Assembly (NCBI RefSeq): GCF_013362815.1
Contig: NZ_JABFVK010000031.1
Span: forward strand, 1-64,000
DNA length: 64,000 nucleotides
Direction of reading: 5' to 3'
Source: Hamadaea sp.
GTDB lineage: Bacteria; Actinomycetota; Actinomycetes; Mycobacteriales; Micromonosporaceae
This document shows, piece after piece, positions 33,883-42,815 of this stretch (position 1 is the stretch's first letter; every line of letters starts with the position of its first letter). The notes beneath the pieces were generated by a model, which ran no database searches, was not told the origin of the DNA, and saw only the letters and a list, made by a program, of their open reading frames with translations. Made by a program: the position numbers and the translations under genes.

Positions 33883-34608
33883 TCAGGCTGTCGGCGTTAC
33901 CAAGCAACTTATGGTCAATGTGGCCGGCGCCGGACCGGCCCCGACGTAGCCGAAGGACGCCTCCCCGGCTGGCTGGAGTGTGCCGTTCCAGTCGGCGCTC
34001 GTCACTGTCACGGTGCCGAGCTTGGACGCGGGGGTGCCGTTCCAGTACTCGCGCATCACCTGCTGACCCGGCCAGTCCCAGACCGCCTGCCAACCGTGGA
34101 TCGGGGTCGTCAGATTGTTGTGCACGATCACGCGGGCCACGAAGCCGGTGTCCCAGGCGCTGTCGAGCACGTACGTCGCCGTGCAGTCCTGCGGTGCGGC
34201 GGCCGTTAACGTCGGCCCCATGGCCAACGAATCGAAGTTGGAACCGCCGCCCGAGAAGCGGTACCAGTAGGGCGTGCCCGGCTTCAGGCCGGACACGGTG
34301 AGCGCCTGAGCGGCCTCGGCTGTGGCGGCGGTGGAACTGATGGCCGACAGATGGGCGCTGGCGTCCTCGAAGCTGCGGTAGACCGAAACCGTGACGGGCG
34401 CGTACCCGCAGCCACCGTTCGCCGAAACCACGAACGTCAGGTGCGTCGGCCCTGCCTCCACGACCGATCCGCTCGCTGGGGGTCGCAGGCACGTGGGGCT
34501 CGGGCTGGCGCTCGGGGTCGCGCTCGTCGCGTCGGCCAGCGCGGGTACGCCGACTGCCAGGACGATCAATGCGCCGGCTGCCGCTAAGGCAACTCGACCA
34601 AGCTTCAT
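33883..34608 (-). CDS. Secreted CBM2 carbohydrate-binding protein without catalytic domain
   Basis: A 241-residue secreted protein with a signal peptide (MKLGRVALAAAGALIVLAVG, cleavage near ALA-DA), a Ser/Pro linker and a fibronectin-III-like domain (about 50-140; GLKPGTPYWYRF). The C-terminal CBM2-type module (about 145-241) has CTATYVLDSAWDTGFVARV, GWQAVWDWPGQQ and LTISC. The end cysteines and the exposed tryptophans are those of cellulose/chitin-binding CBM2. There is no hydrolase domain, so it may be an adhesin or helper of polysaccharide breakdown. GGAGACG precedes the ATG. Confidence 0.8.
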   Translation of the reverse strand: MKLGRVALAAAGALIVLAVGVPALADATSATPSASPSPTCLRPPASGSVVEAGPTHLTFVVSANGGCGYAPVTVSVYRSFEDASAHLSAISSTAATAEAAQALTVSGLKPGTPYWYRFSGGGSNFDSLAMGPTLTAAAPQDCTATYVLDSAWDTGFVARVIVHNNLTTPIHGWQAVWDWPGQQVMREYWNGTPASKLGTVTVTSADWNGTLQPAGEASFGYVGAGPAPATLTISCLVTPTA

Positions 34609-34757
34609 ATCGTCTCCACAACTCGGGTCGCGGGACCGGGCCGACGCCATTCAAGATCTTGACTGTCAACTGTAGCGGTCGGCGTCGATCCACGGAATAC
34701 GGCAACGGCTCGCCGCGGTCGGCGTTGCGGTGGCCTACGCGGACGCGCCCTTCGGGA

Positions 34758-35225
34758 TCAAGGATGCAGAGTGCCGTCGGCCGTTGCTTCACGCTCGAAC
34801 CGCAAGATATGGCGCAGCTGCCAGGCGATCACCGCGCCGCATACGACGAACGAGATGGCGGCTGCATAGATCGCGATGCCCAGAACCCCCCAGCTGTCCG
34901 CCTGCCGCACATCGACAAGTGACACCGCCGGTCCCACGACGATCATTCCGACAGCACAACGCAAGGCCCACCGGATCGCCGATCGGGCGGACTCCGGCGA
35001 GCCGGCCGACAGTCGCACCGACGACCAGGTGGCTAACGCGAGTGCCACCGTGGCCACGGCCAAGATCACTGGAAAGCTCCACGCTTCCACTGGGCGTCCG
35101 GCTTCGACCTCGACCGACCGATCCGAGGACGCTCCTACCGCCCCGTACGCGAAGACGAGCGTCAGCAGCGATGAAACGATGACGTGGACGATGAACGAGG
35201 GGTGTACGCCGGCCTTCATCGTCAT
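34758..35225 (-). CDS. Four-helix membrane protein of the type VII-like cassette
   Basis: The 155-residue protein has four predicted membrane helices (HVIVSSLLTLVFAYGAVG; FPVILAVATVALALAT; GMIVVGPAVSLVD; GIAIYAAAISFVVCGAVIAW) and short loops. It has no enzymatic motif. The ATG overlaps the stop of the WxG-like gene (ATGA), making it the last gene of a four-gene operon. It may assist membrane insertion or export of its upstream neighbour, but this is only inferred from linkage. Confidence 0.6.
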   Translation of the reverse strand: MTMKAGVHPSFIVHVIVSSLLTLVFAYGAVGASSDRSVEVEAGRPVEAWSFPVILAVATVALALATWSSVRLSAGSPESARSAIRWALRCAVGMIVVGPAVSLVDVRQADSWGVLGIAIYAAAISFVVCGAVIAWQLRHILRFEREATADGTLHP

Positions 35226-36016
35226 CCCTTCAGGTTCCAGTCGGAGGGGTCGCCGTCGGACGATCGCCCATCGGCGAGGTCCACGGTCGGTCGCGGCCAG
35301 TGACCGCCGGGATAGGCCGCGTTGTCGTGCAGGTCCTGCTCCAGGTCCTTGATCTTCGGCACAGTGTTGACCATGATGAATGTGTAGAACGCGCTGAGAA
35401 TGGCCAACGTAACGCCGACGAACTTGGCCACCGCTGCGGCGGCGCCACCGGCCCCGGCCGGTGCGCCCACACCCGTCGAGGCGGCCGCGACACATGCCAT
35501 GATGATCAGGACCACCTCGACCAGCGCGGCGAGAAACGCCAGCCAGAATGCGCCGATGGCAATCGCCATGCTGGTCAGCACGTCGTCAATGGTTCGTGCG
35601 GAGGCCGCCAGCGCAGACATCGCCTCCTTCTGCCGGGGCAGGCTGTTCTTGTACGCGTCCGCGGCCACGCCGGTCCAGAAGTCGTCGACCCGCATCTCGT
35701 CCAGCGTCGCCCGGGAGATCTGGCTGCTGATCTGGCCCGCGATCGGCGGTCCCGCCCAGTCGCTGCCGTGGCTCCAGAGTGTCCATGGGACGCCAGGGTT
35801 CATGAAGAACTCGGTTACCAGGTTTCCGGTCTGGTTGATCTGACTGTCGATCTTCGACAGCATGGCGTCGAGCCCTGCGCCCTGGGGCCCGAGCGCGACG
35901 GTCCAACGCCGGACGACCGCAATGAGACGGCGGCCCTCGCGCTGCATCTGCTCAGTGCGATCGCGCGCATCCGCCACGACCCTTTCGAACTCTGCCGCAC
36001 TCATGATGGTCGCCAC
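35222..36016 (-). CDS. WxG-like large protein with membrane segments
   Basis: This 264-residue protein has a long N-terminal helical region (about 1-65). A second helical hairpin follows with the turn FWTGVAADAYKNSLPRQKEAM (Trp114-x-Gly116), like the WxG turn of ESX-type substrates. Next come two hydrophobic helices (about 153-179 and 198-220) and a polar tail of about 40 residues. Such large WxG proteins occur beside type VII secretion genes. The GTG start follows AGGAGG; an ATG four codons later is the alternative. No toxin motif is visible in the tail. Confidence 0.6.
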   Translation of the reverse strand: MATIMSAAEFERVVADARDRTEQMQREGRRLIAVVRRWTVALGPQGAGLDAMLSKIDSQINQTGNLVTEFFMNPGVPWTLWSHGSDWAGPPIAGQISSQISRATLDEMRVDDFWTGVAADAYKNSLPRQKEAMSALAASARTIDDVLTSMAIAIGAFWLAFLAALVEVVLIIMACVAAASTGVGAPAGAGGAAAAVAKFVGVTLAILSAFYTFIMVNTVPKIKDLEQDLHDNAAYPGGHWPRPTVDLADGRSSDGDPSDWNLKG

Positions 36017-36035
36017 GACGCACCTCCTCGCGGGC

Positions 36036-36356
36036 TCACTGGGTGCCCTGCATGCGATGTAGAGCGGCCGCATCATCGGCCGCGTAGCCGTCAGCGGCGG
36101 TCTCCAATGACGCTGCCATGAGTTCATGGGACTGTACGGCCTCGCCGATCAGGGCAATCATGCGATCTTGAACGGAGCGATAAAGCTCGACCATGCCCAG
36201 TTTGTCGGCAATGAAAGACAGTTGCAGCTCACCGAGATCCAGCCGCTCAGCGACTTGTCCGGCGCTTCTGAACGCGGCCGCCATGTCGCGCCACTCCACC
36301 GCGTCATGCCGCATCGCCGCAAGCGAGGCCGTGAGCTGTGACTCCGGTGAACTCAT
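36036..36356 (-). CDS. EspC-like type VII secretion target protein
   Basis: A 106-residue all-helical protein resembling the EspC-type family of ESX substrates. It has paired amphipathic helices with EWRDMAAAFRSAG in the first half. The C-terminal YAADD (Tyr91 to Asp95) fits the general YxxxD/E type VII export signal. The ATG overlaps the stop of the YbaB-like gene (ATGA) and the WxG-like gene begins 19 bases downstream. No ATPase or membrane core of a secretion system is encoded nearby. Confidence 0.65.
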   Translation of the reverse strand: MSSPESQLTASLAAMRHDAVEWRDMAAAFRSAGQVAERLDLGELQLSFIADKLGMVELYRSVQDRMIALIGEAVQSHELMAASLETAADGYAADDAAALHRMQGTQ

Positions 36357-37069
36357 GGTGCGCTCCGGTCGGCTAGGCCCAGATTGGCGAGAAGCTGCGA
36401 AGGATCGGCCATCAGCGTGCGGAACTCCGCCACCCGTCCGACAGCGTCCATCTCGGTGACGGCGCTGACGATCCCGCCGGGCAACAACCGCCTCAGTACG
36501 CGGGTCAGCTCGCGGCCGGCTTCTTTGTGGTCGGCTCGTCGCAGCCACGAGAGATCCACGTCCACGTGGACTAGGCGGCCTGCTTGAGCCGTCGCGACGA
36601 CCGCGCTGTCAGCCCCAGTCTCCGTCCGTTCCTCGCGGGCGGCGTGAAACGCTCGCGCCTCAGCTTCTGGCAGCACGCTCTGGACGTCGGCGAGCAAGGA
36701 CCGCAGGTATGACGCGAAGGCAACCGGGTCGGCATCGGCGCTCGTGGTGGCAGCTTCCGCTGGACCGGCTGTGGTCGCTTTGTCATGAGTGGTCCGCCGC
36801 GTCATGACCTGCCGAATCGCCGTCCGGTGTGCCGCGGTTACGGCCGAGACGACGGCTGCGCCGAAGTCGTCGCCAGCCAGGCGCCGCTGCCAGTCGGGGT
36901 GCACCTGCAGTTCGCGTATGGCGCCGTCGAAGCTCACGACGGCCGCGACCGGTCCGTCTACACCGGCAGTGGCCGTCTCAGCTGGGTTCCACTGTGCAGC
37001 CGTGTCAGCAGCCTCGCCGTGCTGCTCACGCAGCCGTGCCAGTTGTTCGTCCATCCCCCGCACCCTCAT
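36353..37069 (-). CDS. YbaB/EbfC-like protein heading the type VII-like cassette
   Basis: The 238-residue protein starts with a helix (MDEQLARLREQHGEAADTAAQ) followed by TATAGVDGPVAAVVSFDGAIRELQVHPDWQRR, the YbaB/EbfC nucleoid-protein pattern. The C-terminal part (about 110-238) has a second alpha/beta region. YbaB-like proteins are frequent partners of EspC-like and WxG proteins in actinobacteria. A TAGGCT box 15 bases upstream would give a very short leader. An ATG five codons later is a possible start. It overlaps the EspC-like gene by ATGA. Confidence 0.65.
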   Translation of the reverse strand: MRVRGMDEQLARLREQHGEAADTAAQWNPAETATAGVDGPVAAVVSFDGAIRELQVHPDWQRRLAGDDFGAAVVSAVTAAHRTAIRQVMTRRTTHDKATTAGPAEAATTSADADPVAFASYLRSLLADVQSVLPEAEARAFHAAREERTETGADSAVVATAQAGRLVHVDVDLSWLRRADHKEAGRELTRVLRRLLPGGIVSAVTEMDAVGRVAEFRTLMADPSQLLANLGLADRSAP

Positions 37070-37160
37070 CGACGAATGCCGAGAGCCTAGCGGTCGCCAC
37101 TCCGGCCTGCCAAGGGCCGGAAGCGGTGAGACCTGGGAGTCGGGCTGTTGCGACGCCGGG

Positions 37161-37682
37161 TCACGCGAACGGATCGCGCAGGCCGTAACGGTCGATCAAG
37201 CCGTCCATCCACTCGGGACGGTGCAGCTCGAGCCCGTACGCCTCGGCCAGTTCCATCACCTTCGGCGTCGGCGGCGGTCCGGCCGCGACCAGTTCGGTCA
37301 TGGCGTGGAAAAACTCCTCGAATCCAGCCGGGGTGATGACCTCGATCATGCGCGCGGGTTCCTTGCCGGCGTTCCACATCGTGTGGACCTCACCGCGCGG
37401 TTTCGTGATGTATCCGCCTGGGCCGAGCACGACCTCCCGGTCGCCGGAACGGAACCCGATCTCGCCCTCCGTGACGATCGAGTACTCGTCCTCGCGGGTG
37501 TGCAGGTGGGCGGGGACGATCGCGCCGACTGGGAACGGATGCTCCACGATCGCGACCTGCCCGCCGGTGTCACGGCCCCACAACTTGAACTCCACGCCGA
37601 TCGTGCCCAGGTCGCCTACCTGGCCCTGGCCAGGGGGCACGACGGTCAGCGCGGGCACCTCGATCCCGGTCATGATGATCAC
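37161..37682 (-). CDS. Cupin-domain protein (quercetin-dioxygenase-like)
   Basis: The 173-residue protein has a single cupin. Motif 1 is PAHLHTREDEYSIVTEGEIGFRSGD with His, His and Glu; motif 2 is GGYITKPRGEVHTMWNAGKEPARMIEV. A helical tail of 50 residues follows. The reaction is unknown. The GTG start has GAGGGG four bases upstream; an ATG three codons later is possible. It is divergent from a TetR gene 50 bases away and so is likely regulated by it. A broken second copy of its 3' end lies at 33704-33851. Confidence 0.75.
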   Translation of the reverse strand: MIIMTGIEVPALTVVPPGQGQVGDLGTIGVEFKLWGRDTGGQVAIVEHPFPVGAIVPAHLHTREDEYSIVTEGEIGFRSGDREVVLGPGGYITKPRGEVHTMWNAGKEPARMIEVITPAGFEEFFHAMTELVAAGPPPTPKVMELAEAYGLELHRPEWMDGLIDRYGLRDPFA

Positions 37683-37732
37683 CCGTCCCCTCTATTCCGA
37701 GATACAATGCTGTTTAGTGAAATCATCTACCT

Positions 37733-38362
37733 GTGCCACCGGGGTGTCAAGAGTTGAGTGAACAGCAGCGTTCTCCGAAATCGCGTGCGTACCGGATGAC
37801 CAAGCGGGCCGAGCAGGTCGACGAGACCCGGCAGCGCATCGTCGAGGCCGCCGTCGAGGTGCACGGCACGCTCGGCCCGGCTGCGGGCAGCATTTCGGCC
37901 ATCGCGGAACGGGCCGGGGTCACCCGGCTGACGGTCTACCGCCACTTCGCCGACGACGAGGCGCTGTTCGCGGCTTGCTCCCAGCATTGGCTGGCTCGTC
38001 AGATTCCGCCGAATCCAGGCATCTGGGCCGCCATCGAGGATCCGGAGCTGCGGCTGCGTACCGGATTGGCTGATCTCTATCGGTTCTACGCCGACGGAGA
38101 ATCGATGCTCACCAACATCTACCGGGACAAGGCATTCGTGCCCGCCGCTCATCGCGACTCCCTGGATCAGCGAGACGCGGCGTTCGCGGATCTGCTCGCG
38201 GAGCCGTTCGCCCCGTCCGCCGATCGCCGCCCGGTCCGCGCGCTCATCGGTCACGCAGCGTCGTTCTGGACGTGGCGGTCGCTCTGCGTGACTCACGGTC
38301 TCACCCAAGATCAGGCGGTACGCGCGATGACCACCCTGGTGCTCAGCCAAGCCGAGCAATGA
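37733..38362 (+). CDS. TetR-family transcriptional regulator
   Basis: About 209 residues, with the TetR helix-turn-helix RQRIVEAAVEVHGTLGPAAGSISAIAERAGVTRLTVYRHFADDEALF at roughly residues 33-80 and a helical effector domain after it. The shared 50-base gap with the divergent cupin gene suggests that it regulates that gene and itself. The start is uncertain: the GTG used gives a long polar lead, and an in-frame TTG seven codons later (37754) is an alternative. A TACAAT box lies in the gap. Confidence 0.82.
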   Translation: MPPGCQELSEQQRSPKSRAYRMTKRAEQVDETRQRIVEAAVEVHGTLGPAAGSISAIAERAGVTRLTVYRHFADDEALFAACSQHWLARQIPPNPGIWAAIEDPELRLRTGLADLYRFYADGESMLTNIYRDKAFVPAAHRDSLDQRDAAFADLLAEPFAPSADRRPVRALIGHAASFWTWRSLCVTHGLTQDQAVRAMTTLVLSQAEQ

Positions 38363-38471
38363 GGCGGGTCGTACACGTAGGACGAATGCTTCCCCGGGAC
38401 GGTCTTGTCAGCCGATAACGCGCACCGTTAGATGGGCTGACGACAATCTCCCATCGCGAGAGGCAGACCAC

Positions 38472-39266
38472 ATGCGACGACGGCAGGTAGTGATGAACGC
38501 CGCGGCCGGGCTGGGCGGAGTTGCGGCCGGGGCGTTCGGCTCACCAGGGATCGGGCTCGACCGGCTGCGGCCGGTGTTCCTCTCGCATGTCAACGACCCG
38601 GCGGTCACCCCCGTCTTTCCCGGCGATCCGGAGTTCACGGTCGAGACGGTGGCGACCATCCCGCAGGACGGCTTCTACATGCAGTACGTCCGGGAGGCCG
38701 AGCACACCGGGACCCACTGGGGCTCGCCCAATCATTTCCTGGAAGGCGGGCGTACGGCCGACCAGCTCGACGCGCGCGACCTGTTCCTGCCGGCCGTGAA
38801 GATCGACGTCCGGCAGCAGGCGGCGGCTGACGCGGACTACGCGGTGACCGTCGACGATCTGCGAGCCTGGGAACGCCGGCACGGGAAGATCCCACCGTGC
38901 TCGGCGGTGATCCTGTGGACCGGGTGGGAAGACAAGTGGGGCACCGACGCGTACGCGAACTTCGACGCCGACGGCCACCTGCACCAGCCGGGGTTCAGCA
39001 CCGAAGCCGTGCAGTGGCTCCTCGACACCGGGAAGCTGGGCGTACGCGGAGCGCTGGGCACCGACACCTTCGGTCCCGATCTGGGCATCGACGAGACGTT
39101 CCCGGTTTCGGTGCTGCTCTACGGTGAACGGCGGATCAGCCTGGAGAACCTGGCCAACCTCGGCCAGCTTCCGGCGACCGGCGCCTGGATTCTGGTCGGC
39201 GGTCCCCGCAACCGCAACGGCTCCGGATCCACCGCGACGATCTACGGGTTGATCCTCGACAAGTGA
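38472..39266 (+). CDS. Cyclase-family protein (kynurenine-formamidase-like fold)
   Basis: A 264-residue protein with a twin-arginine-like lead (MRRRQVVMNAAAGLGG), suggesting export by the Tat route. The metal-site region is EHTGTHWGSPNHF, where the family usually has HxGTHxDxPxH; the aspartate is replaced by glycine. Later landmarks are SAVILWTGWEDKWG and GALGTDTFGPDLG, typical of the cyclase family PF04199. The substrate is unknown. A weak GAGAGG ribosome-binding site precedes the ATG. Function may differ from formamidases because of the altered motif. Confidence 0.75.
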   Translation: MRRRQVVMNAAAGLGGVAAGAFGSPGIGLDRLRPVFLSHVNDPAVTPVFPGDPEFTVETVATIPQDGFYMQYVREAEHTGTHWGSPNHFLEGGRTADQLDARDLFLPAVKIDVRQQAAADADYAVTVDDLRAWERRHGKIPPCSAVILWTGWEDKWGTDAYANFDADGHLHQPGFSTEAVQWLLDTGKLGVRGALGTDTFGPDLGIDETFPVSVLLYGERRISLENLANLGQLPATGAWILVGGPRNRNGSGSTATIYGLILDK

Positions 39267-39295
39267 CCTTCCGGCGGCTGACCGTCCGGCTGTTC

Positions 39296-41608
39296 CTAGC
39301 CGGACGGCGTGCCGGCCAGCGGGTTCGGATAGCCGAAGAGGTAGCCCTGGCCCAGGTCGCAGCCCCAGCTCGTGAGCCGGCGGACCTGGGCGTCGGACTC
39401 TATCCCTTCGGCGATGACCTGGACGCCCAAGTCGTGCGCGATCCCGACGAGGGAGCGGCCGAGCGCCGACGACCGATCCTCGTCACCGTCCAACGTGGTC
39501 AGTACGCGATCCAGCTTGACGACGTCGACCGGCAGTGCATGCAGGTGGCTGAGTGCTTGATAGCCGGCCCCGAAGTCGTCGAGCGCCAGGCTGACACCCA
39601 TGTCCTGAATTCGGCGTACGGCCTGGGCGGCAGCCCCGAGATCGGCCAGCCGCCGAGTCTCGGTGATCTCCACGACAAGGCGGTCACCCGGCAGGTGGTG
39701 CCGCGCCAGCGCCGCCCGGATCGCCCCTTCGAGGGTCGGGCAGCCGATCCGGGTCGCTGAGACGTTGACGTGAAAGCGCAGCGGTTCGCCGTCGGAGTTG
39801 GCCGGAAGCGATGTCGCGTCACGACAGGCCAGGTCGAGGATCAAGTCGTCGAGCTCCGAGATCAGCCCGGCTCGTTCGGCGGCGGCCACGAACACCTGTG
39901 GCGGCACCGCCCCGAAGACGGGACTCGCCCAGCGCGCCAACGCCTCCAGGGCGACCACCGCTCCGTCGGCCATGCGTACGATCGGCTGATAATTGACCTC
40001 GATCGAGCCCGCCTGGGTGTCGCCCTGCAGAGCGGCCGCGAGCAGGGTGAGCAGATCGGCGTGATTGACGTCGAGCCGGTCGGCGGGGTGCATCCGCAGG
40101 ATGCCTTTTCCGGCCTGCTTCCCCCCATACATCGCGGTGTCGACGCGGCGCAGGAAGGCGTCCGGCGTCAGGTCGGGTTCGACCCCGACCGTCGCGGCAG
40201 CGCCGACGCTCGCACTGACCAGGACGCTGCGTCCGGCGACGTGGACCGGGTTGCGTAAGGCGTCGAGGATTCGTTGGCCGACCTGCTGCGGATCGCCGGC
40301 ACCAGCCAGGAGCACGGCGAACTCGTCGCCGCCGAGCCGGGCCACCATGTCGGCGTCGTGGGCACAGTCGCGTAGACGTTGGGCCACCATGCAGAGCACC
40401 ATGTCACCGGCCTCGTGACCGAGGCTGTCGTTGACGAGTTTGAAGTCGTCGAGATCGACGAACAACAGACCGAGCGGTCGCCCGTCATGGCGATGCCGCT
40501 CGACCGCGGTGGAGAGTCGTTCGTGGAACAGCGCCCGGTTGGCCAGCCCCGTGAGCGAATCGTGGAACGCCTGGTAATGAAGCCGGGCCTGGCTGTCGCG
40601 GACCTTCTCCAGCAGAAGAGTGTTCTCCAGGAGGATGGTCAGCTGCCGGGCGATCGCCAGGGTGATGACCACGGCTCCGGCGGTCTGTTCGATCGCGTCG
40701 ATCGGCAGATCTCCGAGGACCTGCGTCAACAGGAGCAAACCGGTCGCGGCCAACGGCGTATAAGGCAGGAACAAGTACGCGAGCTGGACTGCCCGGGCGC
40801 GGCCGGGCGGCTTCGGCACCGGCCTGTCGGCGGTCCGGTCGGCCGCCGCGAGCGCGATGAGCGCCGGACCCGCGATGAACCCGACGTCGAAGATCGGCGC
40901 CATGTCGGCTGCGCCCCGGCTGACCAGGTACGCGAAGAAACTGTCCGACAACGACAACGCGACCATGCCGAGACCCAGGACCAGTAGCCGGCGTCGATTG
41001 CCGACCCGGCGCAGCACGATCAGCAGCACCACAATGGTCACGAGAACCAGATCGGACGCCGGGTACGCGATCGCGACCGCGAGCTCCAACGGAGTCGGTG
41101 CGCCCGCCTTGACCACCGCGCCGAGGGCGGTGGCCCAGGTCAGGATGAACAGCGAGCAGACCACCATCAGACCGTCGAGCACCAGCACGACCCGGGGAAG
41201 AGACCGGGGCGTGGCGGGTTCGGCGGGTTCGCGCGACGGCAGGTTCGTCGCCAGGACAAGAAGCCCGACGAGCCCGAAGACCGGCAGCGTCAGGAAGCCG
41301 ACGTCAGCGAGGGACGGCGACGGCAACGCGATCCCACCGAACTCGCGATACCACGCCCACACGGCCATACCCGCGGTCCAGCCGAGGAAGCCCGCGCCGA
41401 CGAACCACCGCCAGACGCGTTCCGGCCCAGTCTCACGCCACCCGAACCAGACACAGCTGAGCACCGCCAGTACGCCCGCGACGAGTTGCGCGCCATCGTC
41501 GATAACGGTGGCGGCCAATGGATGATCGGCGTACAGCGATTGGGCAGCCAACCCGGTGATGGTCGCCGCAGCAACCACTACCAGCACCCGCACTCGTGTG
41601 GTGATCAT
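39296..41608 (-). CDS. Membrane GGDEF-EAL protein for cyclic di-GMP turnover
   Basis: A 770-residue protein with an N-terminal integral-membrane sensor of about nine or ten helices (1-310), a short coiled segment, a GGDEF domain (about 345-505) and an EAL domain (about 520-770). The cyclase site RLGGDEFAVLL is intact. The phosphodiesterase site keeps EALARW, FHVNVSA, VEITETRRL, DDFGAGYQAL, VVKLDRVL and IAEGIES, so both activities look possible. Cyclic di-GMP controls development in actinomycetes. It is monocistronic and convergent with the cyclase gene. Confidence 0.92.
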   Translation of the reverse strand: MITTRVRVLVVVAAATITGLAAQSLYADHPLAATVIDDGAQLVAGVLAVLSCVWFGWRETGPERVWRWFVGAGFLGWTAGMAVWAWYREFGGIALPSPSLADVGFLTLPVFGLVGLLVLATNLPSREPAEPATPRSLPRVVLVLDGLMVVCSLFILTWATALGAVVKAGAPTPLELAVAIAYPASDLVLVTIVVLLIVLRRVGNRRRLLVLGLGMVALSLSDSFFAYLVSRGAADMAPIFDVGFIAGPALIALAAADRTADRPVPKPPGRARAVQLAYLFLPYTPLAATGLLLLTQVLGDLPIDAIEQTAGAVVITLAIARQLTILLENTLLLEKVRDSQARLHYQAFHDSLTGLANRALFHERLSTAVERHRHDGRPLGLLFVDLDDFKLVNDSLGHEAGDMVLCMVAQRLRDCAHDADMVARLGGDEFAVLLAGAGDPQQVGQRILDALRNPVHVAGRSVLVSASVGAAATVGVEPDLTPDAFLRRVDTAMYGGKQAGKGILRMHPADRLDVNHADLLTLLAAALQGDTQAGSIEVNYQPIVRMADGAVVALEALARWASPVFGAVPPQVFVAAAERAGLISELDDLILDLACRDATSLPANSDGEPLRFHVNVSATRIGCPTLEGAIRAALARHHLPGDRLVVEITETRRLADLGAAAQAVRRIQDMGVSLALDDFGAGYQALSHLHALPVDVVKLDRVLTTLDGDEDRSSALGRSLVGIAHDLGVQVIAEGIESDAQVRRLTSWGCDLGQGYLFGYPNPLAGTPSG

Positions 41609-41741
41609 TGACCTTCGTGGGTTTCCCGCCGACTTCCCCCGCAGCGCTCACACCGTACCGCCCGGGAATGTCGGTGGCAAAGACTGCACCGGCGGCCACC
41701 TCTCCCAGCGGGGGAGGTGGCCTTCCTATGAGGAATGTCGA

Positions 41742-42146
41742 TCAGGTCGTGACGACTGCCGGCCTCCTGGTGCGGTGAAGCCGGCCGCCGCACCATGCCA
41801 GCGGCAACGCGAAGACGACCAGGGCGAGCGTGAACCACGCCGGGGCGAGATTCAACTGCCAGGTGGCCACCGCGCCGACGACGTTCAGGGCGAGCGAGAT
41901 CAGTCCGAGGGCGACCGAGTGCCGGATGGGGTGGACGGGTGCGAAGCGGGCGGTGACATAGCCGCCGATCACCGCGTAAATGCTACGGTAGGCGACTTCC
42001 AAAAGGTGCAGCCCGAAGACGGTGTGCGGTCCCCGTGGCAGCAGGCCGACGTGTTCGAGCAGAGCGTCGGTGCTGACGGTGAGGATCACACCCGCGCCGA
42101 GTCCGGCAAGGACGGCGGCGATGCTGATGAGAGGTCTCGTGTTCAC
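41742..42146 (-). CDS. Small four-helix membrane protein
   Basis: A 134-residue protein with four predicted helices (ISIAAVLAGLGAGVILTVS; AYRSIYAVIGGYVTARF; HSVALGLISLALNVVGAVA; WFTLALVVFALPLAWCGG). No catalytic motif is seen. The GTG start overlaps the stop of the DinB-type gene and has AGGAGACC upstream. Co-transcription with that gene is likely, so it may share control by the nearby ArsR-type operator. Function unknown. Confidence 0.65.
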   Translation of the reverse strand: MNTRPLISIAAVLAGLGAGVILTVSTDALLEHVGLLPRGPHTVFGLHLLEVAYRSIYAVIGGYVTARFAPVHPIRHSVALGLISLALNVVGAVATWQLNLAPAWFTLALVVFALPLAWCGGRLHRTRRPAVVTT

Positions 42147-42760
42147 GATGTGGTCTCCTGTTCGAGAGGCTGGCCGGGTGCGTACGGGTCACGACCGCTG
42201 AATGCGGCGAGCCGGTCGTAGAGTGGTGCGTCGTCGGCAACGGCCAGTGCGATGCCGATGTGGAATCCCGCTGCTTCGTCGCCTCGAAACTCCGGCTCGA
42301 CGTTCTCGGCGGCCCAGTCGAGCGCGAACCGGGCGAGGCGGGGGTCCAGATCGGTCTGTTGGCCGGTGGCCTTCGCTATGTCCCAGCCGTGGATGACGAT
42401 CTCGGTGATGTGCTGACCGACCGTCCAGTCGGCGGTGAGCTCGCCCCCCGGCAGGCGATGCGTTCGGTCGGAGGAACCGGGCTGTCGCCACGCCGTCAGC
42501 AGTGCGCGGGCCGCGTCTTCGTACGCGGTCGTCCAGTCGTCGCCGATGACGTTGGCGCCCAGGTGCTGGCGCCTTCCACCGTCGGCCAGAAAGGCGAACT
42601 GGTGCACCTCGTCCACCAGGTGGTTGACCAGGGCTCGCACATTCCAGGAGCGGCACGGCGTCGGGAGCGTCGCCTGCTCGGGCCGTACGCGGTCGATGAC
42701 TCCACCCGTCTGGGCGAGAGCACGGGCGAGTACTGCGAGGTGATCGTCGAATTGCGTCAT
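42143..42760 (-). CDS. TIGR03086-type DinB-superfamily protein
   Basis: The 205-residue helical-bundle protein matches the actinobacterial DinB/maleylpyruvate-isomerase-like group. LPTPCRSWNVRALVNHLVDEVHQFA gives the first metal histidine and TVGQHITEIVIHGWDIAKATGQ the other two. Members often use mycothiol or are metal-binding proteins of unknown role. The gene diverges from an ArsR-type regulator, with a TTTAGC/GCTAAA inverted repeat in the gap. It overlaps the downstream membrane-protein gene by 4 bases. Confidence 0.75.
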   Translation of the reverse strand: MTQFDDHLAVLARALAQTGGVIDRVRPEQATLPTPCRSWNVRALVNHLVDEVHQFAFLADGGRRQHLGANVIGDDWTTAYEDAARALLTAWRQPGSSDRTHRLPGGELTADWTVGQHITEIVIHGWDIAKATGQQTDLDPRLARFALDWAAENVEPEFRGDEAAGFHIGIALAVADDAPLYDRLAAFSGRDPYAPGQPLEQETTS

Positions 42761-42799
42761 GAGTTCACTCTCAACGCGGGCGCGGTCACGGCCCAGAGG

Positions 42800-42815
42800 T
42801 TTAGCCACCGCTAAA
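42800..42815. promoter_or_regulatory. Candidate ArsR-family operator
   Basis: TTTAGC and GCTAAA pair perfectly around CACC, in the 69-base gap between the DinB-type gene and the ArsR-type gene. The TACGAT box of the regulator starts 3 bases after it, so binding would block that promoter. Confidence 0.55.
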
